DNA of 8,148 nt from contig JAJYUV010000042.1 of the NCBI GenBank assembly GCA_021792355.1, positions 1 to 8,148 on the forward strand, written 5' to 3'. Below the pieces are notes generated by a model, which saw nothing but the letters and a program-made list of their open reading frames with translations, was not told where the DNA came from and searched no databases. Position numbers and translations under genes: made by a program. Numbering within the stretch: position 1 is the first letter of the stretch; each line of letters opens with the position of its first letter. The DNA is from Thermoplasmata archaeon. GTDB taxonomy: Archaea > Thermoplasmatota > Thermoplasmata > Thermoplasmatales > GCA-001856825. Shown piece after piece: positions 5,901 to 8,148 of the stretch.

Positions 5901-6542
5901 TCACAGAGAGCACCCAATTGCTTTCTCACATATATAATCAGCACCTAATTCGCAAGCCACATGGACACCGATATCTATTATTGTCTGAAGAACAACATCG
6001 CAGATAGATGCCACAATTCCAAAACAAACAACATAAACTATGGGATCCTCAATGAATTCTAGGCAAACAATACCTGATGCTTCTTCACAAGCTAAATCTT
6101 CTGAAACGCCATCAGCAAGAATGGTACAAAGCACAGTTCCAAGTGCGTGGCAAATGAGGCACTCAATGGCGTTTGGGTCTGATTTCACATTTGAAAGAGC
6201 AACATTCTTGTTTGTGGTAGTAACTTTGCCATTCGAGCTCAGCCCACTTCCTTCGACATGAACAATCTTTTTGCCATTGATAGTGTCAACGTACTTTGTC
6301 TTGAACTTGTTTGTTATTGTTTTCCCGCTGTGCTGTATTACGTATGTAATTGAGGCGTTTGATGAAGTTTCTCCCTCAATGATATACTTCCAGTTGAGGA
6401 TTGCTCCAGGGCCTTCCTTAAATTGTACAATCGTAACACCCTCAGTCACGTTCGCTTTCCCGAGTGTATAGGTCTCTGTGTGTGGTACGCTTATTCTGGT
6501 TATTTTCCTTCCTTTCGCATCAAAACAATTACTGCAGGTCAT
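5901..6542 (-). CDS. halocin C8-like peptide antibiotic precursor, 213 aa
   Basis: The C-terminal 86 residues are hydrophobic and hold ten cysteines (128, 131, 139, 152, 160, 173, 181, 197, 205, 211), ending CSL. Mature halocin C8, a haloarchaeal peptide antibiotic, also has ten cysteines, and both begin with the exact spacing C-x2-C-x7-C. In halocin C8 the precursor is cut into an N-terminal immunity protein and the C-terminal toxin, and here a polar, strand-rich N-terminal part (residues 1-127, with an extra CSNC at 3-6) could match that plan. No signal peptide or twin-arginine motif is visible, unlike the halocin C8 precursor. An in-frame stop lies shortly upstream, so the ATG at 6542 is the only reasonable start, and the TATA-like box 25 bp before it predicts a leaderless mRNA. 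Downstream membrane proteins may give immunity or export. Confidence 0.8.
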   Translation of the reverse strand: MTCSNCFDAKGRKITRISVPHTETYTLGKANVTEGVTIVQFKEGPGAILNWKYIIEGETSSNASITYVIQHSGKTITNKFKTKYVDTINGKKIVHVEGSGLSSNGKVTTTNKNVALSNVKSDPNAIECLICHALGTVLCTILADGVSEDLACEEASGIVCLEFIEDPIVYVVCFGIVASICDVVLQTIIDIGVHVACELGADYICEKAIGCSL

Positions 6543-6560
6543 ATAATATGAATAGAACTA

Positions 6561-6573
6561 TCATATATAAATT
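6561..6573 (-). promoter_or_regulatory. TATA-like box of the halocin C8-like gene
   Basis: The minus strand reads AATTTATATATGA, with TTTATATA centred about 25 bp from the ATG at 6542. This predicts transcription starting at or next to the start codon. The remaining sequence up to the integrase stop (6574-6728) is AT-rich, and I see no gene in it. Confidence 0.65.
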
Positions 6574-6728
6574 ATTCGATACACTTTCATGTTCCGGAAA
6601 ATGTCCAAGAAATTAAAATAAATTCGGCGTTTTATTGCTCAGATTGTTGTTAATATAAATATTACCCATCGGCATAAATGCAAATGAGTGGCAATCATCT
6701 CACATCCTCGCTTTGATTGGTTTTATAG

Positions 6729-6785
6729 TTTTATTAGAATGGCATTTTCATTATAGCTTTTCCGTTGGGCAGGACTGCCTGAAAC
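6729..6785. repeat. 57-bp direct repeat, right copy (integrase 3' end)
   Basis: This copy is identical to 4737-4793. It contains the last 16 codons and the stop of the integrase gene plus five bases beyond. The internal dyad GGCAG-GA-CTGCC lies at 6768-6779. This copy is under coding constraint, whereas the left copy is not, so perfect identity points to a recent event or continued exchange between the copies. Confidence 0.97.
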
Positions 6786-8023
6786 TCGTATCCTTCGCCG
6801 AGTAGCTTCTCAATCTCGTTCATGGGAACGAGTCTCTGCTTCGATCCGTTGCTTGTCATCGCACCTGCAACCTTGTCTCTTAGCAGCTTCTGAAAGTCCT
6901 CATTGCTCATATCGTTAAGGTTCATCTTATCCATCTCTTCCTGTTTGTAGCCAACTGCCATGAGAAGCTGCTGTTGTAAGTAGAGTCTGGCGTTTTCATC
7001 AGAAATCTCACTTGTTCTTGTCTCCATATATTTGAGGCACTTCTGGTATGACTGCCTCATCTCCTCGATCATATCGGGAGACAATCGCTTATTGGTGCTG
7101 TATCTCGCCTCAATATCACCCTTGTGACCCATTATGAACTGCCTCCAGGGATGCGATATCAGACCCTTGGATTCTGCAATATCGAGTGCGGTTGAAAAGT
7201 ACGCTCTCAGCACGTAAGGTCGCATCTTCAATCCTGCCTGTTCTATTGCTTCCCTTATGTCTCTTGTAACGAGGGTTGTCCTCAGAAATGCGTTCTTCTT
7301 TACGCCTCTCACATCGAACTGCAGCAAAGGGGATTCGTATGTCAGCTCCTCTCCCTGCTTTCTTCTCTCCTCTAGATACTCCTTGATGTATGTTGTTCCT
7401 TCCTCACCTATGAAGCTGAAATATTGATGCCTTGCCTTGCTCAGCTTATTCTTGACCACAATCATTGCCGGTATTTTGTCGAACTGAATTTCATCTGATA
7501 AACGCAAATCCTTGAGATCGCCAAGCCTGAGACCGTCCATACCCTCATAGTCTCCCAGGGATTCCGGTCTGAGGCCAGAGAATGCCATGATTGCTATTGC
7601 AACTCTTCCTCTTGAAGTGGCCTTCCTGAGAATTCTGGCAAGTTCTTCCTTGCTTGGAACTCTTTCGTTTGCTATTGTCGGTGTCTCGTTTTCTCCAGAT
7701 ATGTTAACGGTTAACTGCAAACGGATATCGTTAAACTTCAGCCATGATAGAATGACCTTCTTGAATCTCGCTATGTATGATCCTGCCTTGCCTTCCTTCT
7801 CCATCTTCCTGACAAAATCCGTGAATTCGTACCTGAAATCCTTCTCATTACTTCTCGCTTTAGCCAGGATTCCCGTAGGCGTTGTCTGTGTAAGTTCGCA
7901 ATAGTGGCCAAGATTTCTCAAGGCTACCGTTGCTGTCAATACAGATTTCGCCCTTAGGTTCTCAAACCATCTTCGCATGTCCTCGTCAAGAAGCAGTTCC
8001 TGATACTTCGGCTGCATGGTCAT
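6734..8023 (-). CDS. int: archaeal tyrosine recombinase (integrase), 429 aa
   Basis: Tyrosine recombinases integrate and excise mobile elements at short att sites. This one shows the catalytic pattern: R152 in SGLRPES, lysines around 191-196 that could supply the beta-hairpin Lys, R273 in RPYVLRAYF (the usual first His is Tyr, as commonly seen in this archaeal group), H300 in FIMGHKGDIE, and nucleophile Y308 in ARYS. An N-terminal SAM-like core-binding region covers about 10-105. A C-terminal extension after about residue 330 ends with the small domain NEIEKLLGEGYEFQAVLPNGKAIMKMPF split by its turn, a tail often seen in archaeal integrases. All residues needed for activity seem present and the frame is intact, not split by integration as in SSV-type integrases. 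The start lies 49 bp from the 3' end of tRNA-Ala, which is its probable target. Confidence 0.94.
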   Translation of the reverse strand: MTMQPKYQELLLDEDMRRWFENLRAKSVLTATVALRNLGHYCELTQTTPTGILAKARSNEKDFRYEFTDFVRKMEKEGKAGSYIARFKKVILSWLKFNDIRLQLTVNISGENETPTIANERVPSKEELARILRKATSRGRVAIAIMAFSGLRPESLGDYEGMDGLRLGDLKDLRLSDEIQFDKIPAMIVVKNKLSKARHQYFSFIGEEGTTYIKEYLEERRKQGEELTYESPLLQFDVRGVKKNAFLRTTLVTRDIREAIEQAGLKMRPYVLRAYFSTALDIAESKGLISHPWRQFIMGHKGDIEARYSTNKRLSPDMIEEMRQSYQKCLKYMETRTSEISDENARLYLQQQLLMAVGYKQEEMDKMNLNDMSNEDFQKLLRDKVAGAMTSNGSKQRLVPMNEIEKLLGEGYEFQAVLPNGKAIMKMPF

Positions 8024-8043
8024 GATTACATAATGCGTAGTCA

Positions 8044-8051
8044 GATAAATA
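8044..8051 (-). promoter_or_regulatory. TATA-like box of the integrase gene
   Basis: The minus strand reads TATTTATC, centred about 25 bp from the ATG at 8023, which predicts a leaderless transcript. It lies between the tRNA 3' end and the integrase gene, so the promoter belongs to the element and would remain with it on excision if crossover is inside the tRNA. Confidence 0.55.
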
Positions 8052-8072
8052 GTATTCGATTAATAGATTAAA

Positions 8073-8144
8073 TGGACCGGTCGGGACTTGAACCCGAGGC
8101 CTCCTGCTTGCAAAGCAGGCGATCTACCGCTGATCTACCGGCCC
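8073..8144 (-). tRNA. tRNA-Ala(TGC), probable integration site
   Basis: The 72-nt gene folds into a full cloverleaf. The acceptor stem is GGGCCGG with CCGGTCC, the anticodon stem is CCTGC with GCAGG, the loop is TTTGCAA with anticodon TGC (8110-8112), the T arm is TCGGG-TTCAAGT-CCCGA, and the discriminator base is A. A G3-U70 pair, the universal alanine identity signal, is present. CCA is not encoded and no intron is seen. The 3' end faces the integrase gene, the usual arrangement when an element enters at the tRNA 3' half and restores the gene. The matching tRNA 3' fragment is not seen in the rest of the window, so the far att site should lie to the left of position 1. Confidence 0.96.
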
Positions 8145-8148
8145 AGTT

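Larger units (their letters stand above)
4737..6785. mobile_element. repeat-bracketed bacteriocin-like cassette (1992-bp unit)
   Basis: Two perfect 57-bp repeats enclose four minus-strand genes: the halocin C8-like protein and three small membrane proteins. The interior is visibly AT-richer than the flanks: by count 28% GC in 5461-5520 and 35% in 6001-6060, against 47% in 7021-7080. Removing one repeat plus the interior would place the intact integrase tail-to-tail with the regulator gene, about 20 bp apart. That is a normal compact junction, so the segment reads as a later insertion. No transposase or second recombinase is encoded inside. Confidence 0.65.
1..8072. mobile_element. integrated element (plasmid or provirus) at tRNA-Ala, right end
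   Basis: An intact integrase next to a tRNA 3' end, a ParA-type ATPase, a HerA/FtsK-type translocase operon, unrecognised small membrane proteins and a cargo-like peptide antibiotic cassette together mark an integrated element. No housekeeping gene other than the tRNA is present. The left boundary and the second att site are outside the window. No capsid or relaxase gene that would decide between virus and conjugative plasmid is recognised. Confidence 0.75.

Noticed and set aside
7703..7720. GTTAACGGTTAACTGCAA inside the integrase gene as an iteron or att core
   Set aside because: A single 13-base match to the parA region is expected about once by chance in a window this size, and the bases are explained by coding sequence. 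It is mentioned only as a weak companion of the 656-690 repeats.
7587..7904. Plus-strand 105-residue open frame opposite the integrase
   Set aside because: It lies antisense to well-conserved integrase coding sequence and has no promoter or ribosome site.

Overview
The window is archaeal and looks like one end of an element integrated at a tRNA gene. Archaeal hallmarks are TATA-like boxes about 25 bp upstream of start codons (leaderless transcripts for parA, the integrase and the bacteriocin-like gene), GGTGA-type ribosome sites at internal genes, heavy use of AGA/AGG and ATA codons, a tRNA without encoded CCA, an archaeal-type tyrosine recombinase, a HerA/FtsK-type ATPase and a halocin C8-like protein. 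A euryarchaeon, perhaps of the Thermoplasmata, fits best, but the lineage is a guess.

Layout, left to right. Positions 1-620 (minus) hold a ParA/Soj-type partition ATPase cut by the window edge. A control region (621-742) with GGTTAAC repeats separates it from two small membrane-protein genes on the plus strand (743-1303). A compact minus-strand operon (4041 down to 1294) encodes two small soluble proteins, a four-helix membrane protein and a 592-residue HerA/FtsK-type ATPase whose C-terminus looks like a PD-(D/E)XK-type nuclease domain. A divergent plus-strand gene (4091-4714) encodes a likely winged-helix/zinc-ribbon regulator.

Next comes an AT-richer minus-strand cassette (about 4794-6728). 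It holds a 213-residue protein whose last 86 residues carry ten cysteines and begin with the CxxC-x7-C spacing of halocin C8, followed by three small membrane proteins that are candidates for immunity or export. The cassette is bracketed by perfect 57-bp direct repeats (4737-4793 and 6729-6785). The right copy is the true 3' end of the integrase gene and the left copy is an orphan duplicate of it. Collapsing the repeats would remove 1992 bp and leave the integrase tail-to-tail with the regulator gene, a compact arrangement with a 19-22 bp gap, so the cassette looks like a later insertion into the element.

The element ends with an intact tyrosine recombinase gene (6734-8023, minus) whose start lies 49 bp from the 3' end of tRNA-Ala(TGC) (8073-8144, minus), the probable attachment site. 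Working model: ParA maintains the element, the HerA-type operon moves or packages DNA, the recombinase integrates it at tRNA-Ala, and the cassette supplies a peptide antibiotic as cargo. Whether the element is a provirus, a conjugative plasmid or a remnant cannot be decided from this window.
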